Shown: positions 48,232 to 57,503, numbered from the stretch's first letter. The stretch is 64,000 bases of DNA from Burkholderiales bacterium (GCA_020853025.1 JADYZP010000020.1:1-64000), one strand, 5' to 3'. The notes: generated by a model not told the origin, from the letters alone. Numbers and translations: made by a program.

Positions 48232-49578
48232 ATGACCAACCCCGAACTTGCGCTGCTGATGCTGGGCAGCTTCATCTTCATCATCCTGCTGGGCTTTCCC
48301 ATCGCATTCACGCTGATGGCGATGGGGGTGATGTTCGGTTACCACGCGTACTACACGCCGGGGCAGGCGTTCTTCGACAACCGCGTGTTCTACCTGCTTT
48401 CGCAGAACACCTTCAGCATCATGAACAACGACGTGCTGATCGCGGTTCCGCTCTTTCTGTTCATGGGCTACATGATAGAAAGATCGAACATCCTCGATCG
48501 CCTGTTCCACAGCCTGCAGGTCGCGTTGAAGGCAATTCCCGGCTCGATGGCGGTCGCGGCTCTGGTGACCTGCGCGCTGTTCGCCACGGCCACGGGCATT
48601 GTCGGGGCGGTCGTGACGCTGATGGGGTTGCTCGCCTTTCCGGCGATGCTCAAGGCCGGGTACGACCAGAAGCTATCGTCGGGCGTGATCTGCGCCGGCG
48701 GCACCCTCGGGATCCTCATCCCGCCGTCGATCATGCTCATCGTCTATGGCGCCACTTCTGCGGTGTCGGTGGTCAAGCTGTACGCGGCAGCGATCATTCC
48801 CGGCTTCCTGCTGGCGGGTCTCTACGTCGTCTACGTGATCACGCGGGTGGCGTTCAACCCCAAGCTCGCACCCAAGCTGCCCAGGGACGAAACCGACATC
48901 CCCTGGTTCAAGGTCGTCATCCTGCTGCTGCAGGCATTCTTCCCGCTGGCGTTCCTGATTCTTTCGGTGCTTGGCGCCATCCTGTTCGGGTTGGCCACGC
49001 CCAGCGAGGCCGCCGCCATCGGCGCGCTTGGCGCAATGCTGCTTGCCATCGTCTATCGCGCGTTCAGCTGGGGGCGGCTGAAGGAGGCCGTGTTCCTCAC
49101 CGCGCGCACGTCGGCGATGGTCTGCTGGCTGTTCGTAGGCTCGTGGACCTTCTCCTCGATATTCTCGTACCTGGGCGGCGAGACGCTGATCAAGAGTTTC
49201 GTGATGGCGATGGAGTTGGGGCCGATCACTTTCCTCCTGTTGTCGCAGCTGATCATCTTCCTGCTCGGCTGGCCGCTGGAGTGGAGCGAAATCATCATCA
49301 TCTTCGTCCCCATCTTCCTGCCGCTGCTCAAGCACTACGACGTTGATCCACTATTCTTCGGGATCCTGATCGCGCTCAACCTGCAGACCTCGTTCCTGTC
49401 GCCGCCGATGGCGATGTCCGCGTACTACCTGAAAGGGGTCGCACCGCCGTTCGTGCAGTTGTGGACCATTTTCAAAGGCTGTTTTCCCTTCCTCGGCCTG
49501 GTGTTCGTGACCATGTTCCTGGTCTACGTGTTTCCGCAACTCGTCTACTGGCTGCCGGGCGTTTTCTATGGCAACTGA
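48232..49578 (+). CDS. TRAP transporter large permease subunit (DctM type)
   Basis: A 448-residue membrane transporter of the ion transporter superfamily with about 12 segments. GGTLGILIPPSIMLIVYG is the hallmark hairpin of DctM, and GYMIERSNILDRLFHS and LATPSEAAAIGALGAMLLAI are further family blocks. It is the main transport channel. The start ATG at 48232 follows the intergenic repeat rather than a clear ribosome site, although GGGGGGAA is nearby. Together with 47547 and the receptor at 46203 it forms a full TRAP system. Confidence 0.93.
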   Translation: MTNPELALLMLGSFIFIILLGFPIAFTLMAMGVMFGYHAYYTPGQAFFDNRVFYLLSQNTFSIMNNDVLIAVPLFLFMGYMIERSNILDRLFHSLQVALKAIPGSMAVAALVTCALFATATGIVGAVVTLMGLLAFPAMLKAGYDQKLSSGVICAGGTLGILIPPSIMLIVYGATSAVSVVKLYAAAIIPGFLLAGLYVVYVITRVAFNPKLAPKLPRDETDIPWFKVVILLLQAFFPLAFLILSVLGAILFGLATPSEAAAIGALGAMLLAIVYRAFSWGRLKEAVFLTARTSAMVCWLFVGSWTFSSIFSYLGGETLIKSFVMAMELGPITFLLLSQLIIFLLGWPLEWSEIIIIFVPIFLPLLKHYDVDPLFFGILIALNLQTSFLSPPMAMSAYYLKGVAPPFVQLWTIFKGCFPFLGLVFVTMFLVYVFPQLVYWLPGVFYGN

Positions 49579-49639
49579 GGGCAATCGCGGGCGGTCGAGC
49601 CATGACAACCCGGCCAAGGGCACCGGGAGCTGAGTGGCG

Positions 49640-51001
49640 ATGAACGCCGACGACCTGGTCGACATCACCTCGCTCGGCGTGGCGCAGGCGCTCGCGGTGC
49701 TGCGCGAGGGCCGGGCCAGCGCCGAAGAACTGGTCGGCGCCTGCCTGGCCCGGATTCGCGCCGACGAGGCGCGCGTGCACGCCTGGGCGTTCGTCGACGA
49801 GACGCGCGCGCTCGAGCAGGCGCGCAACGTCGACCGCGTACGGCGCGAAGGCTACCCGACGGGACCGCTGCACGGATTGCCGGTCGGCATCAAGGACATC
49901 ATCGACACCGCCGACATGCCGACGGAGGACGGCACCGTGCTGCACGCCGGACGCCGGCCCGAACACGATGCGGCGGTGGTGGCGCGACTGCGTGCTGCGG
50001 GTGCGATCATCCTCGGCAAGACGGTCACGACGGAACTCGCCACCTACGCGCCCGGAAAGACGCGCAACCCCTACAACCCCGAACATACGCCCGGCGGTTC
50101 GTCCTCCGGTTCGGCTGCAGCGGTGGCTGCGCACATGGTCCCCGCCGCGCTCGGCACGCAGACCAACGGCAGCGTCATACGTCCGGCAGCGTACTGCGGC
50201 GTGTATGGCTACAAGCCGAGCTTCGGGCTGGTGCCGCGCACCGGAATACTCGAGCAGTCGCGGCCGCTCGACCAGGTGGGATTCCTGGCGCGCAGCGTCG
50301 AAGACCTGGCGATCATCGGCGAGCCGCTCATCGGCTACGACGAGCGCGATCCGGCGACGAGGCCCATCGCGCGCCCCAACCTGCGCGAGGTAGCGCTGCA
50401 GGAGCCGCCGATGCCGCCCAGCTTCGCGTTCACGAAGACCCCGAACTGGGACGAAGCCGAAGAGCAGACGCGGCTGGCCTTCGACGAGGTCGCGCAGGCG
50501 CTCGGCAGCCAGTCGATGCCGTTCTCCGTGCCGTCGATTTTTCACGATGCCTGGCAGTGGCACGCCACGATCATGGAGGCGGATCTCGCCCGCAGTTTCC
50601 ACCAGGAATACGAGCGCGGACGCGAGCGGCTGAGCGAGTCGCTGCGCGGGCAGATCGAGCGGGGGCGGCGGGTGAGCGCCGTCGACTATAACAATGCAGT
50701 GGCCCGTATCGACGCCACGAGCGCCGCCTTCGAAGAAATCTTCGATCGCTGCGACGCGATCCTTACCGCCGCGACCGCGGGTCCGGCGCCGCTGGGGCTC
50801 GAGTCCACCGGCAGCGCTGCGTTCTGCACGCTGTGGACCTTCACCGGCATGCCGGCGGTGACGCTGCCGCTGCTGCACGCGGAAAATGGCATGCCGATGG
50901 GCATCCAGCTCGTCGGCCGCCGCGGCGATGATGCGCGGCTCCTGCGCACCGCGCGCTGGCTCGTCGGCTGGGTGCAGGAGCAGGAACGCGGTACCGGATG
51001 A
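49640..51001 (+). CDS. Amidase-signature family hydrolase
   Basis: A 453-residue amidase. The catalytic triad Lys is in LPVGIKDIIDT, the cis-Ser in PGGSSSGSAAAVAA and the Ser nucleophile in TQTNGSVIRPAAYCG. The C-terminal part matches GMPAVTLPLL and GMPMGIQLVGRR. Family members hydrolyse amides from indoleacetamide to allophanate; the substrate is unknown. It lies 61 bp after the TRAP permease, so it may process the imported compound (inference). The ATG at 49640 is preferred over GTG at 49634 because GGGAG then lies 10 nt away. Confidence 0.9.
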   Translation: MNADDLVDITSLGVAQALAVLREGRASAEELVGACLARIRADEARVHAWAFVDETRALEQARNVDRVRREGYPTGPLHGLPVGIKDIIDTADMPTEDGTVLHAGRRPEHDAAVVARLRAAGAIILGKTVTTELATYAPGKTRNPYNPEHTPGGSSSGSAAAVAAHMVPAALGTQTNGSVIRPAAYCGVYGYKPSFGLVPRTGILEQSRPLDQVGFLARSVEDLAIIGEPLIGYDERDPATRPIARPNLREVALQEPPMPPSFAFTKTPNWDEAEEQTRLAFDEVAQALGSQSMPFSVPSIFHDAWQWHATIMEADLARSFHQEYERGRERLSESLRGQIERGRRVSAVDYNNAVARIDATSAAFEEIFDRCDAILTAATAGPAPLGLESTGSAAFCTLWTFTGMPAVTLPLLHAENGMPMGIQLVGRRGDDARLLRTARWLVGWVQEQERGTG

Positions 51002-51015
51002 GGGCGGAGACGACG

Positions 51016-51192
51016 ATGCAAGGAAAAATCCTGAAGACGCTGATGGCCCTCATCGCGCTCGCGATGGTGCTCGCATTCCTGGCGCCGCCGGTGATCAAGC
51101 TCCGCGACCCGGCGATGACCATCGTCATCCTGATCGGCATAGTCGCGATGATCATCAGCCTGATCGAATTCGTGCGCACGAAGGACGATTAG
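51016..51192 (+). CDS. 58-residue two-segment membrane protein
   Basis: Not a family I can name. Two hydrophobic stretches, LKTLMALIALAMVLAFLAPPVI and PAMTIVILIGIVAMIISLIEF, leave a charged C-terminal VRTKDD. The ATG at 51016 has GGAG at 51006-51009 (6-nt spacer); an ATG at 50998 overlapping the amidase stop is in frame but has no ribosome site. It lies 14 bp after the amidase gene, so it is probably on the same transcript. Confidence 0.7.
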   Translation: MQGKILKTLMALIALAMVLAFLAPPVIKLRDPAMTIVILIGIVAMIISLIEFVRTKDD

Positions 51193-51238
51193 CGTCCGCC
51201 GGCTCCGCGGCAAGGCAACAGATCCCGAACTCACGGCC

Positions 51239-51952
51239 TCAGGCATCGGCCTCGAGGACGAACATCGCCGGACGCCTGGCAAAGCGCACCGGGTCCTCGC
51301 GCCGCCATTGCGCCGCACTGCGCCGCACGACGGTCTCTCCCGCAAGCGTCAGGTCGACGGCGACGCATACCTGCGTTTGCGGACGCAGTGTCGCGGCGAT
51401 GGCCTCGATCATCGCCGTGTTCCGGTAGGGGGTCTCGATGAAGAGCTGCGCGCGGTGCAACGCCCGCGACTCGTCCTCGAGCCGGCGCAGCGCCGACGCG
51501 CGCGCCGCGGCGGGCACGGGCAGATAGCCGTGAAAGGCGAAGTTCTGGCCGTTCATACCGGAGGCCATCAGCGCCAGAAGCAGCGACGACGGTCCCACCA
51601 GCGGCACGACGCGAAGCCCGGCCGCGTGCGCGGCAGCGACCAGCCGCGCGCCGGGATCGGCTACCCCCGGACAGCCGCCATCGGATAGCATTCCGAGGTC
51701 CTGGCCGGACAGCGCGGGGGCGAGGAGAGCGCGCAGCGTCGCGGCGTCGGCTGCCTCCGGCAGCGGCTTGATGTCGAGCGTGGCGATCGGCCGCGGTGGA
51801 TCGAGTGACTTCAGGAATGCGCGCGCCGGCTTCGGTGATTCCACCACCCATGTCTCCAGCGAACGGGCGATTTCGATCGTGCGCGCTGGCAACACGTTTG
51901 TTGGCGCCACCACGCCCAACAGATTGGGCACCAGGTAGACACTGCCCGGCAT
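51239..51952 (-). CDS. SAM-dependent methyltransferase, tetrapyrrole-methylase/RsmI-like family
   Basis: A 237-residue member of the corrin/porphyrin methylase fold. SVYLVPNLLGVVAP starts it, DGGCPGVADPGARLVAAAHAAG is the SAM-binding loop region, and PLVGPSSLLLALMASGMNGQNFAFHGYL is the second family block; ALHRAQLFIETPYRN follows. It is shorter than RsmI (about 286 residues), and lacks the RsmI C-terminal part, so it is a sister family rather than RsmI itself. Its ATG overlaps the maf stop as TGATG, so both are made together. Confidence 0.85.
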   Translation of the reverse strand: MPGSVYLVPNLLGVVAPTNVLPARTIEIARSLETWVVESPKPARAFLKSLDPPRPIATLDIKPLPEAADAATLRALLAPALSGQDLGMLSDGGCPGVADPGARLVAAAHAAGLRVVPLVGPSSLLLALMASGMNGQNFAFHGYLPVPAAARASALRRLEDESRALHRAQLFIETPYRNTAMIEAIAATLRPQTQVCVAVDLTLAGETVVRRSAAQWRREDPVRFARRPAMFVLEADA

Positions 51953-52581
51953 CAGCGTGACCCCTTCGAGGACAGCGGCTGCACGCCTTCGGCGCGAAGC
52001 AGGCGGGCGAGTGCGATCAGCGGCAGGCCGATCAACGCAGTGGGGTCGTCGCTTTCGATGCGCTCGAAGAGCGCGATGCCGATGCCTTCCGACTTCACGC
52101 CGCCGGCGCAGTCCCACGGCTGCTCGCGGTCGACGTAGGCCTCGATTTCGCCGTCGGCCAGATGGCGAAAAGTGCTGGCGACGTCGACCCGCTCGCTTCG
52201 ACAGCGACCGCTGGCGGCGTCGAGCAGTGCCACGCCGGTATGGAATACCACGGTACGCCCGGACAGCGCCTTCAGTTGTGCGAGCGCACGTGCGCGGTTG
52301 CCCGGCTTGCCGATCGGCTGGCCGTCACAGTCGGCGACCTGATCCGACCCGATGATCAGCGCTTCCGGGAAGCGAAGGGCGACTGCGCACGCCTTCGCCT
52401 CGGCCAGCCGCAATGCGGTGGCGGCGGGCGCCTCGCCCGGCGGCGCGGTTTCGTCCAGTTCGGGATCCGCGACGGTGAACGGCAATTCCAGTCTCTCGAG
52501 CAGGGCCTGGCGGTAGCGGGACGTCGAGGCGAGTACCAGCATTCGCGCGTGATCGTTCTTCTGCATTGTTTTTGCTGACAT
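51952..52581 (-). CDS. maf: Maf-like nucleotide pyrophosphatase
   Basis: A 209-residue Maf/YceF-type pyrophosphatase that hydrolyses modified or non-canonical NTPs. LVLASTSRYRQALLERL holds the catalytic Ser/Arg loop; LIIGSDQVADCDGQPIGKP holds the Asp and Lys; the C-terminal GIALFERIESDDPTALIGLPL is the remaining family block. The ATG at 52581 follows GGGAG at 10 nt; ATG at 52566 or 52542 are alternatives. It is divergent from yceD, an arrangement typical of beta- and gammaproteobacteria. Confidence 0.9.
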   Translation of the reverse strand: MSAKTMQKNDHARMLVLASTSRYRQALLERLELPFTVADPELDETAPPGEAPAATALRLAEAKACAVALRFPEALIIGSDQVADCDGQPIGKPGNRARALAQLKALSGRTVVFHTGVALLDAASGRCRSERVDVASTFRHLADGEIEAYVDREQPWDCAGGVKSEGIGIALFERIESDDPTALIGLPLIALARLLRAEGVQPLSSKGSR

Positions 52582-52584
52582 TTT

Positions 52585-52613
52585 TTGACAACTCCCTAGC
52601 AATGCACTATTAT
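52585..52613 (+). promoter_or_regulatory. Strong sigma-70 promoter for yceD-rpmF and the fatty-acid cluster
   Basis: A perfect TTGACA (52585-52590), a 17-bp spacer and TATTAT (52608-52613, five of six). Transcription would begin near 52620 and leave a 28-nt leader to yceD. It lies in the maf-yceD divergent gap and is the best promoter match I saw in the window. Confidence 0.88.
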
Positions 52614-52647
52614 GTGCCGTTTGGCTTGCCCGCCCCAACGAGACCCG

Positions 52648-53112
52648 ATGAAGCATCGGCCGCTGACGTTCGACGCCTTCAGGCTGGCCCGGGAAGGCGG
52701 GGTGCTCGAAGGCACCCTCGACGTCGCCGCCGCAAGCAGATTGGCGGACCGCGTGTCCGATCGGATCGCGGATGGCGCAGCAACCGTCGACTGGCGCATC
52801 GAAGGGGCCAACGACGTTGCCGGTCGGCCCGCGCTCCTGGTTTCGCTTCGGGGCATCGTGCCGCTGACGTGTCAGCGCTGCCTGTCCGAATTCGCGCTGC
52901 CGGTCGAGCAGCAGACGATGACGGTCCTGGCGCGAAGCGAGGCGGACGCGGATACGCTCGACGCCGATAGCGATGACGAAGTGCTGGTGGCGGATCATCC
53001 GATGGATCCGGTCGGATTGATCGAGGACGAGTTGCTGCTGACGCTGCCGTACGCGCCGATGCACGACGTCGGCGCATGCGTGGTGGCCGGCGGCGAAGGA
53101 ACCAGATCGTGA
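52648..53112 (+). CDS. yceD: YceD/DUF177 family protein
   Basis: A 154-residue protein of the DUF177 group linked to 23S rRNA accumulation. VPLTCQRCLSEFALPVEQ holds its CxxC, and the C-terminal acidic stretch (DSDDEVLVAD) and LIEDELLLTLPYAPMH are further family blocks. It precedes rpmF in most bacteria. The ATG at 52648 is preferred to a GTG-like upstream start because it begins 28 nt after the predicted transcript start. Confidence 0.9.
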   Translation: MKHRPLTFDAFRLAREGGVLEGTLDVAAASRLADRVSDRIADGAATVDWRIEGANDVAGRPALLVSLRGIVPLTCQRCLSEFALPVEQQTMTVLARSEADADTLDADSDDEVLVADHPMDPVGLIEDELLLTLPYAPMHDVGACVVAGGEGTRS

Positions 53113-53163
53113 GCCGGATAGAATCAAGGCTCGAGCAAGGAATTACCCAACGAGGAGTCACCC

Positions 53164-53346
53164 ATGGCAGTCCAGCAGAACAAGAAGTCGCCGTCCAAGC
53201 GCGGCATGCACCGTGCCCACGATTTCCTGACCGCACCGGCTCTCGCGGTCGAGCCGGTCAGCGGCGAAACGCATCTGCGCCATCACATCAGCCCCAGCGG
53301 CTATTATCGCGGCAGGAAAGTCGTCAAGACCAAGTCCGACGAGTGA
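53164..53346 (+). CDS. rpmF: Ribosomal protein L32
   Basis: A 60-residue large-subunit protein. [20 protein letters not shown] is its conserved start, and [14 protein letters not shown] its end. Unlike Gram-positive L32 it has no zinc Cys pairs, as usual for proteobacteria. A GAGGAG ribosome site precedes the ATG. It is the second gene of the yceD-led operon. Confidence 0.97.
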   Translation: MAVQQNKKSPSKRGMHRAHDFLTAPALAVEPVSGETHLRHHISPSGYYRGRKVVKTKSDE

Positions 53347-53443
53347 TCGCGTCACCCGCATAGCATTTGCCGGGGCGCGGGTTCGACGGTCATGCCGCGC
53401 CAAACCACCCTACGGCAGTCAATTCGATGAGGACCTCTATCGC

Positions 53444-54496
53444 ATGACCGTCACGGTCGCCGTTGACGCGATGGGAGGCGACCACGGACCCGCGGTCACG
53501 GTCCCGGCGGCGCTGGCTTTCCTCGACGAGACTCCGGACGCACGAGTCATCCTGGTTGGACTGGAGGCGCCGCTGGCGGAGGTTCTCGCGAAGTCGCGTT
53601 CGCCCGCGAAGGACCGCGCCTCGACGCACGCCTGCTCGGAACTGGTCGCGATGGACGAAGCGCCCGCCGACGCGCTGCGCAAGAAGAAGGACTCGTCGAT
53701 GCGTGTGGCCATCAACCTGGTGAAGGACGGCACGGCGCAAGCCTGCGTGTCCGCCGGCAATACCGGAGCGCTGATGGCCATCGCCCGCTTTGTCCTGAAG
53801 ACACTGCCGGGAATCGATCGGCCCGCCATCGCCGCGCAATTGCCGACGCGCAAGGGGGTGACGACGGCTCTCGACCTGGGCGCCAACGTCAATTGCACGC
53901 CGTTGCAGCTTTTGCAGTTCGCGGTGATGGGCAGCGCGCTTGCGACGGCGGTGGAGGGCATCGAACGCCCGACGGTGGGGCTGCTCAACATCGGCGAAGA
54001 GGACATCAAGGGCAACGACGTGGTCAAGCAGGCGGCCGAATTGCTGAAGGCATCGACGCTCAACTTCTACGGCAACATCGAGGGCAACGATCTGTACAAA
54101 GGGACGACCGACGTGGTGGTCTGCGACGGCTTTGTCGGCAACGTGGCACTCAAGGTCTCCGAGGGCATGGTGGTGATGCTCTACGATTTCCTGCACGCCG
54201 AATTCACGCGCAACCCGGTGCGCAGGCTGGCGGCGCTCGCCGCGTACCCGGCGCTGAACGCATTCAAGAAGCGCGTCGACCCGCGCCGCTACAACGGCGC
54301 CACGCTGGTGGGCTTGAAAGGCGTCGTCGTGAAAAGCCACGGTAGCGCCGACGCGCTGGGCTTTCGGCACGCGCTGTACAAGGCACACGCGGAAGTCGTC
54401 CATGGCGTGCTCGACAAGATCGCCCGCGAGGTCGCGGTGATGGAAGCCGCGGCGGCGGTGGCGATGCCGGCAGTGGCGCAATCCCATGCCGGCTAG
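53444..54496 (+). CDS. plsX: Phosphate acyltransferase PlsX
   Basis: A 350-residue enzyme that turns acyl-ACP into acyl-phosphate for phospholipid synthesis. [12 protein letters not shown] starts the protein, [15 protein letters not shown] and [11 protein letters not shown] are the substrate-binding blocks, and [22 protein letters not shown] is the C-terminal signature. It lies 97 bp after rpmF and overlaps fabH by 11 bp, the usual coupling. Confidence 0.95.
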   Translation: MTVTVAVDAMGGDHGPAVTVPAALAFLDETPDARVILVGLEAPLAEVLAKSRSPAKDRASTHACSELVAMDEAPADALRKKKDSSMRVAINLVKDGTAQACVSAGNTGALMAIARFVLKTLPGIDRPAIAAQLPTRKGVTTALDLGANVNCTPLQLLQFAVMGSALATAVEGIERPTVGLLNIGEEDIKGNDVVKQAAELLKASTLNFYGNIEGNDLYKGTTDVVVCDGFVGNVALKVSEGMVVMLYDFLHAEFTRNPVRRLAALAAYPALNAFKKRVDPRRYNGATLVGLKGVVVKSHGSADALGFRHALYKAHAEVVHGVLDKIAREVAVMEAAAAVAMPAVAQSHAG

Positions 54497-55445
54497 CCGG
54501 ATCGCAGGCACCGGCCGGTACCTTCCCGCACGGGTCCTGACCAACGACGAACTGGCGCTGCGGGTCGCCACCAGCGACGAATGGATACGCACGCGCACCG
54601 GCATCCGCCAGCGCCATATCGCGGCGCCGGAGGAGATGACGTCCGATCTCGCGTTGCACGCGGCGCGGCAGGCGATCGCCGCCGCGGGAATGAGCGCCGC
54701 CGACGTCGACCTCGTCATCGTCGCGACCGCGACGCCGGACATGGTCTTTCCGGCGACCGCGTGCATCCTGCAGGACAAGCTCGGCATCGGCGGCGGCGCG
54801 GCCTTCGATATCGCCGCCGTGTGTTCCGGCTTCGTCTATGGCCTTGCGGTGGCCGACAAGATGGTGAGCAGCGGCGCCGCGCGCAATGCGCTGGTCGTCG
54901 GCGCCGAGATCTATTCGCGCATCCTCGACTGGAACGATCGCGGCACCTGCGTGCTGTTCGGCGACGGCGCCGGCGCGGCAGTCGTAGTGCCCGCGGCGGA
55001 GCCGGGCATCCTCACCAGCCATCTGCACGCCGACGGCAGCCATCGCGGCATCCTCTGCGTGCCCGGCCAGGTCCGCGACGGTCGGGTCAGCGGATCCCCG
55101 TTCGTGCACATGGACGGTTCGGCGGTGTTCAAGTTCGCGGTCAAAGTGCTCGCCGATGCCGCGCACGAAGCGCTGAACGCGGTGCACATGGCGCCCGACG
55201 ATGTCGACTGGGTGATTCCGCACCAGGCCAATATCCGCATCATGGACGCGACGATGAAGCGGTTGCAGCTGCCGCACGAGCGCCTGATCGTGACGGTGGG
55301 AGAGCACGGCAATACTTCGGCGGCGTCGATTCCGATGGCGCTCGACATCGCGGTACGCGACGGTCGCATCGAGCCGGGCGATCACGTGCTGCTGCTCGGT
55401 GTGGGCGGCGGCTTTACGTGGGGCTCCATATTGTTGAGGTGGTGA
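54486..55445 (+). CDS. fabH: Beta-ketoacyl-ACP synthase III
   Basis: Starts fatty-acid chains by condensing an acyl-CoA with malonyl-ACP. The 319-residue protein has the catalytic triad C113 ([13 protein letters not shown]), a His in [11 protein letters not shown] and an Asn in [12 protein letters not shown]. The ending [13 protein letters not shown] is typical. It overlaps plsX by 11 bp; fabD starts one base after its stop. Confidence 0.96.
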   Translation: MPASRIAGTGRYLPARVLTNDELALRVATSDEWIRTRTGIRQRHIAAPEEMTSDLALHAARQAIAAAGMSAADVDLVIVATATPDMVFPATACILQDKLGIGGGAAFDIAAVCSGFVYGLAVADKMVSSGAARNALVVGAEIYSRILDWNDRGTCVLFGDGAGAAVVVPAAEPGILTSHLHADGSHRGILCVPGQVRDGRVSGSPFVHMDGSAVFKFAVKVLADAAHEALNAVHMAPDDVDWVIPHQANIRIMDATMKRLQLPHERLIVTVGEHGNTSAASIPMALDIAVRDGRIEPGDHVLLLGVGGGFTWGSILLRW

Positions 55446-55446
55446 G

Positions 55447-56382
55447 ATGCAGCTAGCCTTTGTGTTTCCAGGGCAAGGGTCGCAAGCGGTCGGCATGATG
55501 GACGGTTACGCCGGGCATCCGGTCGTTCGCGAAACCTTCGACGAGGCCTCCGGAATACTCGGGCAGGACCTGTGGGCGCTGGTGGCCGAGGGCCCGCAGG
55601 AGGCGCTGTCGCTGACCACGAATACGCAGCCGGTGATGTTGACGGCGGGCGTGGCGGTCTGGCGCGCCTGGCAGGCTGCCGGCGGTCCGCAGCCGACGCT
55701 GCTCGCCGGGCACAGCCTGGGCGAATATTCGGCGCTGGTCGCCGCCGGTGCGATCAGCTTTCGCGACGCGTTGCCTCTGGTGCGTTTTCGCGCGCAGGCG
55801 ATGCAGGAGGCGGTGCCACCGGGCGAGGGCGCGATGGCCGCGATCATGGGTGCCGACGACGCTGCGGTGGTCTCGGCCTGCGCCCTGGCTTCGCAGGGGC
55901 AGATCGTCGAAGCCGTCAACTTCAACGCACCGGGCCAGCTGGTCATCGCCGGGCATCGCGAGGCGGTCGAGCGGGCGATCGGGATCGCTCGGCAAAAGGG
56001 CGCCAAGCGCGGCGTGTTGTTGCCGGTATCGGCGCCGTTTCATAGCACGCTGCTGCGCCCGGCGGCGGACCGTCTTGCAGCGCGCCTGACACAGGTCGAC
56101 ATCCGGACACCCTCGATCGCGGTCATCCACAACGTCGACGTTGCGCTGCACAGCGAGCACGACGAGATCCGCGACGCCCTCGCGCGGCAGGCCGCGCAGC
56201 CGGTCCGCTGGACCGCGACCATCCGGGCAATGGTCGACCGTGGCGTCACGCATGTCGTCGAGTGCGGGCCGGGTCGTGTGCTGGCCGGCTTGACCAAACG
56301 CATCGCGGGCGGCGTCGCCGCCTTCGCGCTGACCGACAGCGATGCGATCGCGGCGACGCTGGTCGAGCTCGAAGCACGCTGA
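55447..56382 (+). CDS. fabD: Malonyl-CoA:ACP transacylase
   Basis: Loads malonyl groups from CoA onto ACP. In 311 residues, VFPGQGSQAVGMM is the N-terminal motif, the nucleophile is S90 in GHSLGEYSAL, and the catalytic His is H199 in VSAPFHSTLL. The ATG follows fabH by 1 bp and a GAGG ribosome site inside the fabH end. Confidence 0.96.
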   Translation: MQLAFVFPGQGSQAVGMMDGYAGHPVVRETFDEASGILGQDLWALVAEGPQEALSLTTNTQPVMLTAGVAVWRAWQAAGGPQPTLLAGHSLGEYSALVAAGAISFRDALPLVRFRAQAMQEAVPPGEGAMAAIMGADDAAVVSACALASQGQIVEAVNFNAPGQLVIAGHREAVERAIGIARQKGAKRGVLLPVSAPFHSTLLRPAADRLAARLTQVDIRTPSIAVIHNVDVALHSEHDEIRDALARQAAQPVRWTATIRAMVDRGVTHVVECGPGRVLAGLTKRIAGGVAAFALTDSDAIAATLVELEAR

Positions 56383-56402
56383 CGTACCCGCGGAGGTTCG
56401 CC

Positions 56403-57146
56403 ATGAATCAGACAACGCTCGCCGGACAGACCGCGCTGGTCACCGGTGCGACGCGCGGCATCGGACTCGCCATCGCGCGCCGGCTCGCCGCCGACGGCGC
56501 GACAGTGGTCGGGACGGCGACCACCGACGAAGGCGCCTCGGGGATCGCGCGCGAACTTGCGGACGCCGGCACCGGGATGAAACTCGACGTCACCGATGTT
56601 GCGTCGATCGACGCCGTGCTGGCAGCCGTCGAAGCGAAATATGGCGCCATTGCGATCCTCGTCAACAATGCAGGCGTGACGCGCGACAACCTGCTGCTGC
56701 GCATGAAGGACGATGAGTGGGACGCGATCATGGCGACCAATCTGAAATCCGCTTTCCGCCTCGCCCGCGGCGTGCTGCGCGGCATGATGAAGGCGAGGCA
56801 CGGGCGGATCATCCAGATCGGCAGCGTGGTCGGCTCGAGCGGCAACCCGGGCCAGGTCAACTACGCGGCGTCCAAGGCCGCTTTGCTGGGATTCACCAAA
56901 TCACTGGCGCAGGAAGTCGGCAGTCGTAATATTACGGTGAACTGCGTGGCGCCGGGCTTCGTCGATACCGACATGACCCGTGGGCTGCCCGATGCGGCGC
57001 GCGCGGCGCTGCTGTCGCGAGTGCCGCTCGGGCGGCTGGGCACGCCCGACGACATTGCGCATGCGGTCGCCTATCTCGCGAGTCCTGGCGCGGCCTATGT
57101 GACAGGCGCGACGCTGCACGTCAACGGCGGCATGTACATGGTCTAG
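56403..57146 (+). CDS. fabG: 3-ketoacyl-ACP reductase
   Basis: An NADPH-dependent SDR of 247 residues that reduces beta-ketoacyl-ACP. The cofactor motif TGATRGIG is at 14-21; NNAGVTRDNLLLRMKDDEW is the FabG-typical ACP-contact region; the catalytic Ser, Tyr and Lys are in IGSVVGSSGN and YAASKAAL. CVAPGFVDTDMT and the C-terminal GATLHVNGGMYMV complete the family pattern. A GGAGG ribosome site precedes the ATG. Confidence 0.96.
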   Translation: MNQTTLAGQTALVTGATRGIGLAIARRLAADGATVVGTATTDEGASGIARELADAGTGMKLDVTDVASIDAVLAAVEAKYGAIAILVNNAGVTRDNLLLRMKDDEWDAIMATNLKSAFRLARGVLRGMMKARHGRIIQIGSVVGSSGNPGQVNYAASKAALLGFTKSLAQEVGSRNITVNCVAPGFVDTDMTRGLPDAARAALLSRVPLGRLGTPDDIAHAVAYLASPGAAYVTGATLHVNGGMYMV

Positions 57147-57205
57147 CGGAACGGCAGACGACTTCCGGATCGATGGTGCTGCTGCCGGCGGGCGCGGCGG
57201 CGATC

Positions 57206-57214
57206 TGGTAGAAT
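57206..57214 (+). promoter_or_regulatory. Extended -10 promoter before acpP
   Basis: TGGTAGAAT: TG at 57206-57207 and TAGAAT at 57209-57214 form an extended -10, which needs no -35. Transcription would begin near 57221, about 43 nt before the acpP start. A separate promoter for acpP inside the fab cluster fits the high ACP demand. Confidence 0.55.
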
Positions 57215-57263
57215 CCGCGGGTTTGTTTCTAGGTCTAGGGGCCCCGCAAAGGGGAGGAGCGCA

Positions 57264-57503
57264 ATGGATAACGTCGAACCACGCGTCAAGAAGATCGTCG
57301 CCGAGCAGCTGGGCGTCAACGAAGCCGAAATCAAGAACGAGTCGTCGTTCGTCGACGATCTGGGCGCAGATTCGCTCGATACGGTGGAACTCGTCATGGC
57401 GCTCGAGGAGGAATTCGAGACCGAGATTCCGGACGAGGAAGCCGAGAAGATCACCACGGTGCAGCAGGCGATCGATTACGTCGGCGCCCACCTGAAGAAA
57501 TAG
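57264..57503 (+). CDS. acpP: Acyl carrier protein
   Basis: A 79-residue acidic carrier. The phosphopantetheine Ser is S37 in [30 protein letters not shown] is the conserved third helix region. A very strong GGGGAGGAG ribosome site precedes the ATG. It lies between fabG and fabF, as usual. Confidence 0.98.
   Translation: MDNVEPRVKKIVAEQLGVNEAEIKNESSFVDDLGADSLDTVELVMALEEEFETEIPDEEAEKITTVQQAIDYVGAHLKK

Noticed and set aside
45600-48311. A 903-codon minus-strand open frame across the TRAP genes
   Set aside because: Antisense to three well-supported genes; composition (Arg/His/Gln-rich) is typical of shadow frames.
51239-51952. Naming the methyltransferase rsmI
   Set aside because: The fold and the SAM loop agree, but it is about 50 residues short and lacks the RsmI C-terminal part, so a sister family is more likely.
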